NCBI RefSeq assembly: GCF_000948415.1
Contig: NZ_JYII01000021.1
Span: 62,001-126,000, forward strand
Direction of reading: 5' to 3'
DNA length: 64,000 nt
From: Thalassospira sp. HJ
GTDB taxonomy: Bacteria > Pseudomonadota > Alphaproteobacteria > Rhodospirillales > Thalassospiraceae
Part shown: piece after piece, positions 1 to 9,245 of the stretch
Layout: each line of letters opens with the position of its first letter
Position numbering within the stretch: position 1 is the stretch's first letter
Program-made: the position numbers and the translations under genes
Notes under the pieces: generated by a model
Told to the model about the DNA's origin: nothing
The model's database searches: none
The model's input: only the letters and a program-made list of their open reading frames with translations

Positions 1-78
1 GATATCGGGATTGTTATTGATGGGGGGCGGATGTCGCTTTTTGACCGGCAGAGCGGGGACGCACTTTTACGCGGGTGA
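1..78 (+). CDS. C-terminal end of an unidentified gene entering from the left edge
   Basis: Frame 1 is open from the first base and gives 25 residues ending in DALLRG before a TGA at 76-78. A terminator-like hairpin follows 29 bases later, which fits the end of a plus-strand transcript. The fragment is too short to assign to a family, and chance read-through of a short frame cannot be excluded. Confidence 0.35.
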   Translation, partial: DIGIVIDGGRMSLFDRQSGDALLRG

Positions 79-106
79 GCACGTTGGCTTGCGGGCCAGG
101 TCTTGA

Positions 107-143
107 AATTGGCGGTGCCGCAATGCGCCGCCAATTATTTTAT
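107..143. terminator. Bidirectional terminator between the edge gene and ddpX
   Basis: A perfect 9-bp stem, AATTGGCGG at 107-115 with CCGCCAATT at 128-136, is followed on the plus strand by an ATTTTATTT stretch. It lies at the convergent junction of the left-edge gene and the minus-strand dipeptidase, whose stop codon is inside the T-rich side. Confidence 0.6.
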
Positions 144-700
144 TTGATCATCATTGGTTCGGGCAGTGAACTGTCAGAAAACAGTGGATAGCGTGCGCGC
201 GCATTGGGTAACTGATAGTGCCACCATTCGTGATCGTAAAACTCGAACCCGGCGCTGACCATGATGCCGAGCAGCAAGAACCGGTTGGCTTCGGCCTGTT
301 TGGAGATCAAATCCGAACCGTGATACGAGCGGATATGCATTTCATCAAACCCTGCCCCCATATCCAGTTCCTTGCCGTTTTGATCAATCAGGGTTAGATC
401 AATGGCCACACCACGACCGTGTGGCGATCCGAAATCCGGGTGGGCGACGAAATCGGGGTTGGGCGTATGGTTCCAAAGCGCACGCTGTGCTTCCTGGGGC
501 CGGAATGCATCAAGAATGCGGAGCTTGACCCCCTGACGGCGCGCCATGGCAGAGGCCTTTTTCAGGCACTTGGCCGCATCCGCATGAAGATAGCAGGCAG
601 GTCGTGTATAAATCGGTGCCCCGGTGAAATTGCGATCCGTGGCATAGACGATATCAATTTCGACATCATATTCTTGTGGCGTAATTTCGACCAGCGCCAT
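140..700 (-). CDS. ddpX: D-alanyl-D-alanine dipeptidase (VanX/DdpX, peptidase M15D)
   Basis: Zinc dipeptidase that hydrolyses D-Ala-D-Ala. The zinc-site signatures are visible: SPHGRGVAIDLTL (SxHxxGxAxD), the DMGAGFDEMH segment, and EWWHYQL near the C-terminus, which carries the catalytic Glu and the last His ligand. At 186 residues it matches the usual length. The start was placed at ATG 700 (MALVEITP), which lines up with DdpX N-termini. An in-frame ATG at 730 would overlap the divergent tsaB reading frame. No secretion signal is visible, so a cytoplasmic role in recycling or using cell-wall dipeptide is inferred. No dpp-type transporter or van regulatory gene lies nearby, so a resistance role is not suggested. 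Confidence 0.88.
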   Translation of the reverse strand: MALVEITPQEYDVEIDIVYATDRNFTGAPIYTRPACYLHADAAKCLKKASAMARRQGVKLRILDAFRPQEAQRALWNHTPNPDFVAHPDFGSPHGRGVAIDLTLIDQNGKELDMGAGFDEMHIRSYHGSDLISKQAEANRFLLLGIMVSAGFEFYDHEWWHYQLPNARARYPLFSDSSLPEPMMIK

Positions 701-746
701 CGCCGGAGGCCCCCTGTTCTTGTCGTTCACCGATTACATAAAGAAA

Positions 747-1520
747 ATGCTGACTGGACAGTCGCACCGATTGGATACGGCCGACCATAGCGCATCCGAC
801 GCGGCAAAGCCAAAGGCCGAAAGATCCGGACCGACGATTTTGGCGATTGATACCGCCTCGACATCGCTGTCGACCGCTGTTCTGATTGATGGCGAGGTCA
901 AGGGCGAGCTCTATGAAGACATGGAACGCGGTCAGGCCGAGCATCTGATGGGCTTTATTGCCAAAACGCTGGAAACCGCAAAAGTAGATTTCGCCGATCT
1001 TGATGGTATTGCTGTCACCGTGGGGCCGGGTGCCTTTACCGGCATGCGGATTGGTCTTTCGACTGCGCGTGCGCTTGGTCTGGCGCGCAAGATCCCGGTG
1101 GTTGGCGTCAGTTCGCTAGAAGCGGTGGCCTATGGCGTGTCCGAACGTGATCAGCAGGGGCGCAATATCCTGGTCGCGCTTGATAGCAAACGAAACGAGA
1201 TTTTCGCCCAGGCGTTTGATGGCAAGAAACGCCCGCTCAGCACGCCGGAATGTGTCGCGCCGCGCCAGGCGCTAATGATGGCGCCACCCGGCGATACCTT
1301 GCTGGCCGGTGATGCGACCCCGCGTCTTTTGACCGCTGCTGCCCATGCGCCTGATGCGTTTTATGATTGCACGGCACCGGGCCTTCCGCGCGCGGGCAAT
1401 GTCGCACGGATCGCGGCCGAGCGGTGGGAAAGCGGCGAAAACCTTGCCCCCGTGCCGCTTTATCTGCGTGCGCCCGATGCAAGGCGCATCGAAGATCAGG
1501 GACCGCAGAAAAAGAAATGA
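747..1520 (+). CDS. tsaB: tRNA threonylcarbamoyladenosine factor TsaB
   Basis: Partner of TsaD in making t6A37 in ANN-decoding tRNAs. The ASKHA-fold N-terminus is clear in TILAIDTASTSLSTAVL, followed by the conserved VTVGPGAFTGMRIGLSTARAL helix. The C-terminal part is less conserved, as usual for TsaB. The start is uncertain: ATG 747 gives a 257-residue protein with about 30 residues before the family's usual beginning. An upstream TTG at 720 and a TTG at the ILAID codons are alternatives. The stop overlaps the ATG of rimI by four bases (ATGA), so the two are translationally coupled, a common tsaB-rimI arrangement. Confidence 0.9.
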   Translation: MLTGQSHRLDTADHSASDAAKPKAERSGPTILAIDTASTSLSTAVLIDGEVKGELYEDMERGQAEHLMGFIAKTLETAKVDFADLDGIAVTVGPGAFTGMRIGLSTARALGLARKIPVVGVSSLEAVAYGVSERDQQGRNILVALDSKRNEIFAQAFDGKKRPLSTPECVAPRQALMMAPPGDTLLAGDATPRLLTAAAHAPDAFYDCTAPGLPRAGNVARIAAERWESGENLAPVPLYLRAPDARRIEDQGPQKKK

Positions 1521-2035
1521 CCCCGGCCAACCCCAATGATGGCAGTGCTGATGGCAAGAACCCGCAGATTGCGCTGGTGCCGTTGACAGCAGCCTTTGCG
1601 TCGGTGGCCAGTGCCCTGCATGCCAAGGGGTTTGAAGATGCCTGGGATGAAGATGCGATCATCCGGTTGCTTGATGTGCCAGGTGCGTTCGGGATTTTGG
1701 CCTATCGCCCCGGTGATGCGGCGAAAAATGCCGAAGACCAGCCGCTTGGGTTTGTTTTGATGCAAACCGTTCTGGACGAGGCGGAAATCAATACCATTAC
1801 GGTTGATCCCGATGCCCGGCGGATGGGGGTTGGGCGCGCGTTGCTGGATGCTGTTACCGACCGACTTCAAGAATGTGGTGTCACCCGTATCCTGCTCGAA
1901 GTGGCGGTCGATAATGATGGCGCGATTGCGCTTTATCGTCAGAACGGCTTTAGCGAGGTCGGGCGGCGCAAGGGATATTATGCCCGTGCCGGTGGCCGGA
2001 AAGTTGATGCGCTGGTTCTTGAGCGCCTGATCTAG
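1517..2035 (+). CDS. rimI: Ribosomal protein S18-alanine N-acetyltransferase RimI (GNAT family)
   Basis: GNAT acetyltransferase of 172 residues. The acetyl-CoA binding motif A is visible as ITVDPDARRMGVGRALLDAV, followed by the VDNDGAIALYRQNGF segment characteristic of RimI, with the conserved YRxxGF. The start is the ATG that overlaps the tsaB stop, while the frame continues open upstream by chance. The N-terminal 20 residues are low complexity. The substrate (S18 N-terminal alanine) is assigned by family and by the tsaB-rimI context, and other protein N-termini remain possible. Confidence 0.88.
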   Translation: MTPANPNDGSADGKNPQIALVPLTAAFASVASALHAKGFEDAWDEDAIIRLLDVPGAFGILAYRPGDAAKNAEDQPLGFVLMQTVLDEAEINTITVDPDARRMGVGRALLDAVTDRLQECGVTRILLEVAVDNDGAIALYRQNGFSEVGRRKGYYARAGGRKVDALVLERLI

Positions 2036-2202
2036 ACAATTTTTCGCGATGCCGATTGCCTATGCCAACCATGCAAGGAAGTTTGGTTTCCCAACATGGT
2101 CTTAGGCAATTTGGAGTAATTTTAATAAGTTATATCCACATAAATAGTGTGGTTTTGAGCGCCAACCTGTTGTAGTGTAAGCCTGCATCGGAACTGGTGG
2201 TT

Positions 2203-2451
2203 TCACGAACCTTTGCGGATTGTGAGCCGATAAGTTCCCGGTGTGTCAGCGATTTCGACCAGTTCGACGACTTCGTCGCCCATCTCGGTTACCGAGCGCG
2301 GAACGTTTTTAAGCGGTTCACCGGCGCCAAGGGTAACTTCAAGAACCTGACCTGCTGTCATGGTTTCGAGTTTGAGACGGGTGCGCACAAATGTCATCGG
2401 GCAGACGTCATTTGTGATGTCTATTTTCTGGTCGGGGGTTGCGGTGGCCAT
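2203..2451 (-). CDS. TusA/SirA-family sulfur-carrier protein
   Basis: An 82-residue TusA-fold protein. The signature CPxT-like motif appears as DVCPMTFVRTRLKLE, with the presumed persulfide-carrying cysteine at residue 17, followed by the typical GxxLEV-type strand. These proteins relay sulfur as a persulfide in tRNA thiolation, molybdenum-cofactor or sulfur-oxidation pathways. Which pathway applies here cannot be read from the context: the neighbours rimI and fur are in opposite orientation and unrelated. A GGAGA ribosome-binding site precedes the ATG at 2451. It stands alone as a single-gene transcript. Confidence 0.82.
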   Translation of the reverse strand: MATATPDQKIDITNDVCPMTFVRTRLKLETMTAGQVLEVTLGAGEPLKNVPRSVTEMGDEVVELVEIADTPGTYRLTIRKGS

Positions 2452-2704
2452 GCCGGTCTCCTGCCTTGATGCGCAACTGTGAAGTAGCGTCCTTCATCGC
2501 GGGTGGCAAGTGGCCACGGGAATGCCGATATGATTGTGATTGCCGGTGATTGATACCGGCGATTTACAAGAAGCGGAATTTATCGCGAATTCGACCTTGC
2601 GATATGTGGCGGATTTTTCAATATTTAGCCACAAGAGATCGATGCCTGAGACACGTCTCGGCTGGGGACAGGTGGAACCGGAAACGGAAACGAGAAACAA
2701 GACA

Positions 2705-3127
2705 ATGCTTGCAGAATCAACTATCGAGCAGAAATGCATCGACGCGGGCCTGAAAATGACAGGCCAACGCCGGGTGATTGCCCGTGTGCTCTCTGAGTCC
2801 GAAGACCACCCGGACGTTGAACTGGTTTATCGTCGCGCGACCGACATTGATCCGAAGATTTCGATTGCGACGGTGTATCGCACCGTGCGCCTGTTCGAAG
2901 AGGCAGACATCCTTGAAAAGCACGATTTCGGTGACGGTCGTGCCCGTTACGAGGAACTGACCGAAGAACATCATGACCACCTGATCAACATGCGTTCGGG
3001 TGAGGTGATCGAGTTTTCGAACGAAAAAATCGAAAAGCTTCAGGAAGAGATCGCCAACGAACTGGGCTATCGCCTGGTTGGGCATCGTCTTGAGCTTTAT
3101 GGTGTTCCTTTGAAAGACGGCAAGTAA
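2705..3127 (+). CDS. fur: Fur/Mur-family metal-responsive repressor
   Basis: A 140-residue Fur-family DNA-binding repressor. The winged helix (KMTGQRRVIARVL ... ISIATVYRTVRLFEEA) is followed by the metal-site segment EEHHDHLINMRSGEVIEF. The two cysteine-containing CxxC motifs of enterobacterial Fur are absent: the positions after DHL are NMRS instead of a CxxC. This is the pattern of alphaproteobacterial Fur/Mur proteins, many of which respond to manganese or iron without a structural zinc. The start at ATG 2705 is chosen because the family alignment begins there; the frame is open further upstream. A second family member, Irr, is encoded at 36.5 kb, so iron and manganese control may be divided between them. 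Confidence 0.9.
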   Translation: MLAESTIEQKCIDAGLKMTGQRRVIARVLSESEDHPDVELVYRRATDIDPKISIATVYRTVRLFEEADILEKHDFGDGRARYEELTEEHHDHLINMRSGEVIEFSNEKIEKLQEEIANELGYRLVGHRLELYGVPLKDGK

Positions 3128-3289
3128 TTCTGCTGTTCAATGGCGCACGCGACTTATGATTTTCAAGGCCACTTGCTGATATCGGCAAGTGGCCTTCATA
3201 TTTTTGTTACCTGTTCTTCACAAAGCCTTCACTCGCTCTTCACGCAGTTCTTGCGCAATATCCGTGCAGTTGAACGAAAGGGTGTTGTC

Positions 3290-4084
3290 ATGCGTGACGA
3301 AAAACAGCTTCAGCGGCTTGAGGTTCGCCTTGCCGAGAATGAAACCGAAATTCTCGCCAGCCAGAAGCTTCGCTACAAAGTGTTCTATGAAGAGCGCGGC
3401 GCCAAACCGACCGATGAAATGGCTGCCGAAAAACGCGACTTCGATCACTATGATCCCCTTTGCGACCATCTTCTTGTTCTTGATCACACGCGCGGTGCGG
3501 GTGCCGATGCGGTTGTGGGCACCTATCGCCTGTTGCGCCAGTCGGTCGCCAATGAACATGGCGGCTTTTACAGCGCCGATGAATATCACATCGAAAGCAT
3601 GCTTAATGCGGTGAAGGAAACCGGGGAGATCATGGAACTCGGTCGTTCCTGCGTCGAAGCCGAATACCGCACCATGCCGACGCTGCAGCTTCTGTGGCAA
3701 GGGATCGCGGCCTATGTTTTCAAATACGACATCAAACTGATGTTTGGCTGTGCGTCCTTCCACGGCACCGACCCGGATGCCTTCAAGGATGTTCTGACCT
3801 ATCTGCATCACAATCACCTTGCACCCGAAGACATGCGCCCGCGTGCGATTGCCGATCGCTACGAGCCGATGATGCGCGCCGAGATCGATGGCATCGATCA
3901 GCGCCAGGCGCTGCGCGATCTGCCGCCGCTGATCAAAGGCTATCTGCGACTGGGTGGTTTTGTTGGTGACGGGGCGGTGGTCGACCATCAGTTCAACACC
4001 ACCGATATCTGCATCGTGTTGCCGACCGAAAAGGTCACAGATCGCTATTACAAGCATTACGAACGTACCGCGAGGGTGTCGTGA
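3290..4084 (+). CDS. olsB: L-ornithine N-alpha-acyltransferase OlsB (GNAT-like)
   Basis: Transfers a 3-hydroxyacyl chain from ACP to the alpha-amino group of ornithine to give lyso-ornithine lipid. The 264-residue protein has the typical OlsB/hemolysin-like acyltransferase features: LRYKVFYEERGA near the N-terminus, VGTYRLLR, and ELGRSCVEAEYRTM followed by LQLLWQGIAAYV. The start at ATG 3290 (MRDEKQLQRLEVRLA) agrees with the family; in-frame codons upstream are intergenic. The stop overlaps the GTG start of the following acyltransferase, giving an olsB-olsA operon. The pathway makes phosphorus-free membrane lipid used during phosphate limitation in many alphaproteobacteria; no pho box was identified here. 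Confidence 0.9.
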   Translation: MRDEKQLQRLEVRLAENETEILASQKLRYKVFYEERGAKPTDEMAAEKRDFDHYDPLCDHLLVLDHTRGAGADAVVGTYRLLRQSVANEHGGFYSADEYHIESMLNAVKETGEIMELGRSCVEAEYRTMPTLQLLWQGIAAYVFKYDIKLMFGCASFHGTDPDAFKDVLTYLHHNHLAPEDMRPRAIADRYEPMMRAEIDGIDQRQALRDLPPLIKGYLRLGGFVGDGAVVDHQFNTTDICIVLPTEKVTDRYYKHYERTARVS

Positions 4085-4986
4085 ACTGCTATGTGTGTGC
4101 AGCCATCCGGCTGATGGCCTATGCGCTTCTGACGCTGGTTCTGTTGCCGGTTCAGATGGTCGCCATTGCCGCGCGATTGAAGCTGGCCGATGAATTGCCG
4201 CGTTTCTATCACGCGCTTTGCCTGCGCATCCTGCATATCGAAGTCCGGGTTTCGGGCGTTGATATGATGGAAGGGCCGGGCGTGATCGTTGCCAACCACG
4301 CATCCTATCTTGATATCCCGGTACTTGGCGCTTTGACGCGCGGCAGCTTCATTGCCAAAACCGAAGTCGCCGACTGGCCGGTCTTTGGTTTGCTTGCCAA
4401 ACTTTCGCGGACCACCTTTATCGAACGCCGCGCTGCGCGATCACGTGAACAGAATGACCAACTCAGCCAGCGTTTGCGAGATGGTGACAAGCTGATCCTG
4501 TTCCCGGAAGGCACCAGCAACGATGGCAATCGTGTGCTGCCATTCAAATCAACGCTGTTTGCCTCGGCCGAGCGGGTGATGCCCGATGGGTCGCCGGTGC
4601 GCTTCCAGCCGATTTCGATTGCTGCCACCCGTCTTGACGGGGCGCCGATTGGCCGTGATTTGCGGGCGTTTTATTCCTGGTACGGGGATATGGACTTGGC
4701 CCCGCATTTGTGGCAGTTTCTCGCGCTCGGCAAGGTGACGGTTGAGATTGTTGTCCATCCGCCCGTGACGCTGGCAGATGCAGCTGGATCACGCAAGGAA
4801 CTTGCCCGGATGTGTGAAGCCCGCGTTGCCCAGGGACATCAGGCAGCTTTGCGTGGCCTGCATCAGGGTGTGCCGGTCCAGTTGATTGACAGCGATCTTT
4901 CCGGTGAGCTGATCGGGTGTTCGCCGCTTGCGATCATTTCGGAAGATTTTCGACTGTTTGGTCCGGATCGACAGTTCGGCTCCTGA
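4081..4986 (+). CDS. olsA: Lyso-ornithine lipid O-acyltransferase OlsA / 1-acyl-glycerol-3-phosphate acyltransferase (PlsC family)
   Basis: PlsC-type acyltransferase of 301 residues. A hydrophobic N-terminus is followed by the HX4D catalytic motif in NHASYLDIPVL and the glycerophosphate-binding FPEGTSNDG motif. Translation starts at a GTG that overlaps the olsB stop (GTGA), a strong sign of coupling. Overlap with olsB points to the second step of ornithine-lipid synthesis, adding a fatty acyl chain to the 3-hydroxyl of the first acyl group. OlsA enzymes can also act on lysophosphatidic acid, so a dual role is possible. Confidence 0.88.
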   Translation: MNCYVCAAIRLMAYALLTLVLLPVQMVAIAARLKLADELPRFYHALCLRILHIEVRVSGVDMMEGPGVIVANHASYLDIPVLGALTRGSFIAKTEVADWPVFGLLAKLSRTTFIERRAARSREQNDQLSQRLRDGDKLILFPEGTSNDGNRVLPFKSTLFASAERVMPDGSPVRFQPISIAATRLDGAPIGRDLRAFYSWYGDMDLAPHLWQFLALGKVTVEIVVHPPVTLADAAGSRKELARMCEARVAQGHQAALRGLHQGVPVQLIDSDLSGELIGCSPLAIISEDFRLFGPDRQFGS

Positions 4987-5155
4987 TCGTTTTGCCGTAT
5001 AATGCACCGGTTGATGTGAAATTCGGTTTCACCTGACCGGGATTTCAGATAACGAGATGTCCGACGGGTTCCGGTTATTGATGATGTGGAACCCAGGCGC
5101 GGTGTGAGCGATCACACCGCTTTTCGGCGTTTTGAGAGAGCGAAACGGATCTGGC

Positions 5156-6547
5156 GTGACTGAACCGAAGAAACTTTTTGTGAAAACCTATGGCTGTCAG
5201 ATGAATGTCTATGACAGTCAGCGCATGCAGGATGTTCTGGCGCCGCTGGGTTACCAGTCGGTCGACAGTGCTGAGGGGGCCGATATGGTCATCCTCAATA
5301 CCTGCCATATCCGTGAAAAGGCCGCCGAAAAGGTATTTTCCGATCTCGGGCGCGTGCGCAAGCACAAGGAAGCCAAGGAAGCCAATGGCGGCGACAAGAT
5401 GATTGTCGCAGTGGCGGGCTGTGTCGCACAGGCCGAGGGTGCTGAATTGATGAAGCGCGAACCCATGGTCGACATGGTGTTTGGTCCGCAGACCTATCAT
5501 CGCCTGCCGGAAATGGTGGCGCGCGCCAACCGCGCGATTGGCCGCAACCGTATTGTTGATACCGATTTCCCCGCCGAAGAAAAATTCGATCATCTGCCCG
5601 AACAGGTTTCCAGTCAGGGATATTCAGCGTTTCTGGCCATTCAGGAAGGGTGTGACAAGTTCTGTACGTTCTGTGTTGTGCCCTATACCCGTGGGGCGGA
5701 ATATTCACGCCCCGGTGCCGATGTGATCCGCGAAGCCAAGCAGTTGGTGGCGCAAGGCACGCGTGAACTGACCCTTTTGGGGCAGAACGTGAATGCCTAT
5801 CACGGCGAAGCACCGAATGGCGGGGAATGGACCCTTGGCCGGTTGCTGCGCGAGCTTGCTGAAATCGACGGGCTGGATCGCATTCGCTACACCACATCCC
5901 ATCCGCGCGACGTTGATGAAGATCTGATTTCCGCCCACCGTGACATCAAAAAGCTGATGCCGTTCCTGCATCTGCCGGTTCAGGCTGGCGGTGACCGTGT
6001 TTTGCAGGCGATGAACCGCAAGCATACCAATGCGGATTACCGCGAGATTGCCAAACGGCTGAAGGATGCCTGCCCGGATCTTGCGCTGTCGTCGGACTTT
6101 ATCGTCGGATTCCCCGGGGAATCCGACAAGGATTTCGAAGACACGATGGAAATCGTGCGCGATATCACCTTTATCCAGGCCTTCAGCTTTAAATACAGCC
6201 CACGCCCGGGCACGCCAGCATCGGCAATGGAATTGCAGGTGCCTGAAAAAGTCAAAACCGAACGGATCATGCGCCTGCAGGCCCTTCTGGCCGAACAGCA
6301 GTTGGTGTTTAACCAGAACAGTGTCGGCAAGGAGATGGATGTTCTTCTTGAACGCCGTGGCAAATATGAAGGCCAGCTGGTGGGCAAAAGCCCCTATATG
6401 CAGCCGGTTCATGTCAGCGGTTTGCCGGAATCGGCCCTTGGACAGATCGTTCGCTTGAAAATCACCGAAGCGCTGCCTAATTCCCTTGGCGGCGAACTGG
6501 TCGACGCCACCCGTAGCGACCAGAAATCTGAAAGGAACGTTGCGTGA
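5156..6547 (+). CDS. miaB: tRNA-2-methylthio-N6-dimethylallyladenosine synthase MiaB
   Basis: Radical SAM methylthiotransferase that adds the 2-methylthio group to i6A37 in tRNA. The N-terminal domain carries the auxiliary-cluster cysteines ([26 protein letters not shown]). The radical SAM motif is seen as CDKFCTFC, and a TRAM RNA-binding domain ends the protein. The GTG at 5156 ([14 protein letters not shown]) matches the usual N-terminus, and a TTG at 5132 would add eight residues. It heads a tight run: its stop overlaps the GTG of the phoH-like gene by four bases, and ybeY, corC and lnt follow in the same direction. Confidence 0.95.
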   Translation: MTEPKKLFVKTYGCQMNVYDSQRMQDVLAPLGYQSVDSAEGADMVILNTCHIREKAAEKVFSDLGRVRKHKEAKEANGGDKMIVAVAGCVAQAEGAELMKREPMVDMVFGPQTYHRLPEMVARANRAIGRNRIVDTDFPAEEKFDHLPEQVSSQGYSAFLAIQEGCDKFCTFCVVPYTRGAEYSRPGADVIREAKQLVAQGTRELTLLGQNVNAYHGEAPNGGEWTLGRLLRELAEIDGLDRIRYTTSHPRDVDEDLISAHRDIKKLMPFLHLPVQAGGDRVLQAMNRKHTNADYREIAKRLKDACPDLALSSDFIVGFPGESDKDFEDTMEIVRDITFIQAFSFKYSPRPGTPASAMELQVPEKVKTERIMRLQALLAEQQLVFNQNSVGKEMDVLLERRGKYEGQLVGKSPYMQPVHVSGLPESALGQIVRLKITEALPNSLGGELVDATRSDQKSERNVA

Positions 6548-7647
6548 GCGGCACCCCCACGAAAAGCAAGACCAACACCAAAACCAAACATGCCCCCAAG
6601 GATTCCGATCAGATCGAGTTTCAGGACAATGCGCTTGCGCAGGTTTTGTACGGCCCGCAGGCCGAAAACCTGACACGCCTGTCGGAACGCACCGGGGTTC
6701 AGGTTTCCAGCCGTGGGCTGGTGGTGATGCTGGCCGGTGATCCGGCAAAGGTCGCCCAGGCCAAGAAGGTCCTTGCCCAGCTTTATGCGCGCCTGCGTGA
6801 TAAGGAAATTGATCATATCGATATCGAAACGGTAGACGGTGCCGTGCGCCTTTCCGAACCGGACGACGCCGATCCCTGGAGCGGCCAGACCAAAGACATG
6901 TTTGGCGGTTCGCGCCTGACCATCCAGACCAAGAAGCGTCGCATTTCGCCGCGCTCCAAGCGCCAGAAAGACTATGTCGAGGCGATCCTTGATAACGAGC
7001 TGATCTTTGGCATCGGTCCGGCGGGTACCGGCAAGACCTATCTTGCGGTCGCCATGGCGGTGCAGGCGTTTATTCTCGGTCAGGTTGATCGCATCATCCT
7101 GTCGCGTCCGGCAGTCGAGGCGGGTGAACGTCTTGGCTTCCTGCCCGGCGATTTGAAAGACAAGGTCGATCCGTATCTGCGTCCGCTTTATGACGCGCTC
7201 CATGACACGCTTCCGGGCGATGTCGTGATCAAGCGCATGGAAAGTGGTGAGATCGAAGTCGCCCCGCTGGCCTTCATGCGTGGTCGTACCCTTTCACATG
7301 CCTTTGTCATTCTGGACGAAGCGCAAAACACCACGCCGATGCAGATGAAAATGTTCCTGACCCGTCTGGGTGAAGGATCGCGCATGGTTGTGACCGGCGA
7401 CATGACCCAGATCGACTTGCCGGACGGCACAAAGTCGGGTTTGCGCGATGCGCTTGAAACCATTGGCGATGTCAAAGGTGTGGCAACGATCAAGTTCGAT
7501 CAGCGCGATGTCGTGCGCCATCACCTTGTGACCAAGATTGTTCAAGCCTATGACGCGGCCGATGCCCTGCGTGATCGCCTGAAAAAGGGTTATCGCGGCG
7601 AAAAGGACAGTGCAGCCAAGGATGCGGGTGATGACCGCACCGCTTGA
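6544..7647 (+). CDS. PhoH-family ATPase (YbeZ)
   Basis: PhoH-like NTPase of 367 residues that acts with YbeY in rRNA maturation and ribosome quality control in bacteria studied. An N-terminal KH-like region (about residues 25-95) precedes the ATPase core with Walker [12 protein letters not shown] (around residue 158) and Walker B with [10 protein letters not shown]. Translation begins with GTG overlapping the miaB stop, and the 3' end overlaps the start of ybeY by 17 bases. The miaB-phoH-ybeY-corC-lnt order is widely conserved in proteobacteria and supports the assignment as the ybeZ member. Confidence 0.93.
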   Translation: MSGTPTKSKTNTKTKHAPKDSDQIEFQDNALAQVLYGPQAENLTRLSERTGVQVSSRGLVVMLAGDPAKVAQAKKVLAQLYARLRDKEIDHIDIETVDGAVRLSEPDDADPWSGQTKDMFGGSRLTIQTKKRRISPRSKRQKDYVEAILDNELIFGIGPAGTGKTYLAVAMAVQAFILGQVDRIILSRPAVEAGERLGFLPGDLKDKVDPYLRPLYDALHDTLPGDVVIKRMESGEIEVAPLAFMRGRTLSHAFVILDEAQNTTPMQMKMFLTRLGEGSRMVVTGDMTQIDLPDGTKSGLRDALETIGDVKGVATIKFDQRDVVRHHLVTKIVQAYDAADALRDRLKKGYRGEKDSAAKDAGDDRTA

Positions 7648-8221
7648 ACTGGACCTTGAGGTCGAAGCAGGAGACTGGCAACGCGAAGAGATCGCCGCTA
7701 TCGAGGCTGCCGTGATCGCGGCCCTTGATGGTGCGCTGGCCAATGGTGCGCTTTGGGATGACAACGCGGTGCCGACCGACGGCACGGAAGATGAAGGCGA
7801 TGGTGCATCGCTTTTATCCGTCGCCCCGGTGATCGAAGTCGGGGTGCGGTTATCTGATGATGCATCGGTTCAGATCCTTAATCGCGATTACCGCGACAAG
7901 GACAAGTCGACCAATGTGTTGTCCTTTGCGGCCCTTGAAAGTGCCGAGGATGCCGAGGCCTTCATGATGGCGCCTGATATGCCCCTGATGCTTGGTGATA
8001 TCGTGATTGCGCGTGAAACCTGTTCCCGGGAAGCCGTTGAGCAGAAAAAGCCATTGAAAAATCATCTGGTTCATCTTGCGGTTCATGGCACGCTACATCT
8101 TGTCGGCTACGATCATATGGTTGATGATGAAGCCGAAGAGATGGAAGAACTTGAACGTCAAATTCTTGCCGGACTCGGGATTGATGATCCCTATGAGCCG
8201 ATTGAAGATGAACCTAACTAG
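7631..8221 (+). CDS. ybeY: Endoribonuclease / rRNA maturation factor YbeY
   Basis: Zinc metalloprotein needed for 16S rRNA 3' maturation and late-stage 70S quality control. The diagnostic triad HGTLHLVGYDH is present with metal ligands at residues 152, 156 and 162, preceded by the NYRDKDKSTNVLSF-type motif. The start at ATG 7631 (MTAPLELD) lies inside the end of the phoH-like gene, indicating coupling. At 196 residues it is longer than the roughly 155-residue family core because of an acidic insert around residues 35-70 rich in Asp and Glu. Confidence 0.93.
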   Translation: MTAPLELDLEVEAGDWQREEIAAIEAAVIAALDGALANGALWDDNAVPTDGTEDEGDGASLLSVAPVIEVGVRLSDDASVQILNRDYRDKDKSTNVLSFAALESAEDAEAFMMAPDMPLMLGDIVIARETCSREAVEQKKPLKNHLVHLAVHGTLHLVGYDHMVDDEAEEMEELERQILAGLGIDDPYEPIEDEPN

Positions 8222-8261
8222 AATACGGTTTGTTTGAATTAAAGGATGTCGAAACCGACCC

Positions 8262-9245
8262 ATGAACGACTCTAGTCAACGCGACGACGACCACGAGAGT
8301 ATGCGCCCTCGCACAGGCGAGGATACAAATCAGGACGCCGAGAACGGCTCCTTATGGGACAATGTGGCCTCCGCCCTGGGCTTCAAGCGGGGCAAGTCCC
8401 GCAATGGCGAAGCGTCGCTCAGCGACACGCTTGAAGAACTCGCCGAACGGACCGAGCAGGATGAAGAGCCGGTCTCGCTGCACGAACGTTCCCTTTTTGA
8501 AAACATCATTGCGCTCCGCGATATGACGGCAGAAGACGTCATGATCCCGCGTGCCGACATTGTGGCGGTTGCCAAGACCATTACCCTTGATGACCTGGTC
8601 GAAGTGATGGTCAAAAAGGCCCATTCACGTTTGCCGGTTTATGGCGATACCCTCGATGACATTGCGGGCATGGTTCATATCAAGGATGTGCTGGGCTGTG
8701 TCGCGGCTGGTCGGGAATTCAGCCTGCAGTCGCTGTTGCGCCGGGTGTTGTTTGTCTCGCCCGCGATCCGGGTGCTGGATCTTCTTTCGGAAATGCGGCT
8801 GTCGCGCACCCACATGGCGCTGGTGGTTGATGAATTTGGCGGGATTGATGGTCTGATCACCATCGAGGATCTGGTTGAGGAAATCGTCGGCGAGATCGAT
8901 GATGAACATGATATCGACCAGACGCCCAAGCTGATCCGTCTTTCGGATGGCTGCTATATCGCCGATGCGCGGTTCGAGGTCGAAGACCTTGAAGAAAAGC
9001 TGTCCTTTGGCTTGCTTGACGAGGATGAGGACGAAGACATCGATACGCTTGGCGGTCTTGTCTTCTCGCTGGCCGGGCGTGTTCCGGCACGTGGTGAGCT
9101 GATCGAACATCCAAGTGGCATTCAGTTCGAGGTTCTTGATGCCGATCCACGGCGTATCCGTCGTCTTCGCATTCATATGATGCGCCGCGAGGAGGATCAG
9201 GAACCCGCAGCATCACCAGAAACGCAGGAAAAAAAGGATGATTGA
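8262..9245 (+). CDS. corC: CorC/TlyC-type CBS-domain protein (hemolysin family)
   Basis: Soluble 327-residue protein with two CBS domains (about residues 85-215; [10 protein letters not shown] starts the first and the second includes [27 protein letters not shown]) and a C-terminal CorC_HlyC domain ([18 protein letters not shown]). No transmembrane DUF21 region is present, so this is the short CorC/YbeX form. CorC has been linked to magnesium/cobalt efflux and to ribosome assembly, and its fixed place between ybeY and lnt suggests the latter here. The 3' end overlaps the lnt start by eight bases. Confidence 0.9.
   Translation: MNDSSQRDDDHESMRPRTGEDTNQDAENGSLWDNVASALGFKRGKSRNGEASLSDTLEELAERTEQDEEPVSLHERSLFENIIALRDMTAEDVMIPRADIVAVAKTITLDDLVEVMVKKAHSRLPVYGDTLDDIAGMVHIKDVLGCVAAGREFSLQSLLRRVLFVSPAIRVLDLLSEMRLSRTHMALVVDEFGGIDGLITIEDLVEEIVGEIDDEHDIDQTPKLIRLSDGCYIADARFEVEDLEEKLSFGLLDEDEDEDIDTLGGLVFSLAGRVPARGELIEHPSGIQFEVLDADPRRIRRLRIHMMRREEDQEPAASPETQEKKDD

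Noticed and set aside
140-700. Vancomycin-resistance vanX
   Set aside because: No vanH, vanA or vanRS genes are nearby. The sequence resembles the chromosomal DdpX type, so a metabolic role is more likely.
2136-2160. Terminator after rimI (CCACA/TGTGG hairpin with TTTT)
   Set aside because: The 5-bp stem and four T residues are too weak to call with confidence.
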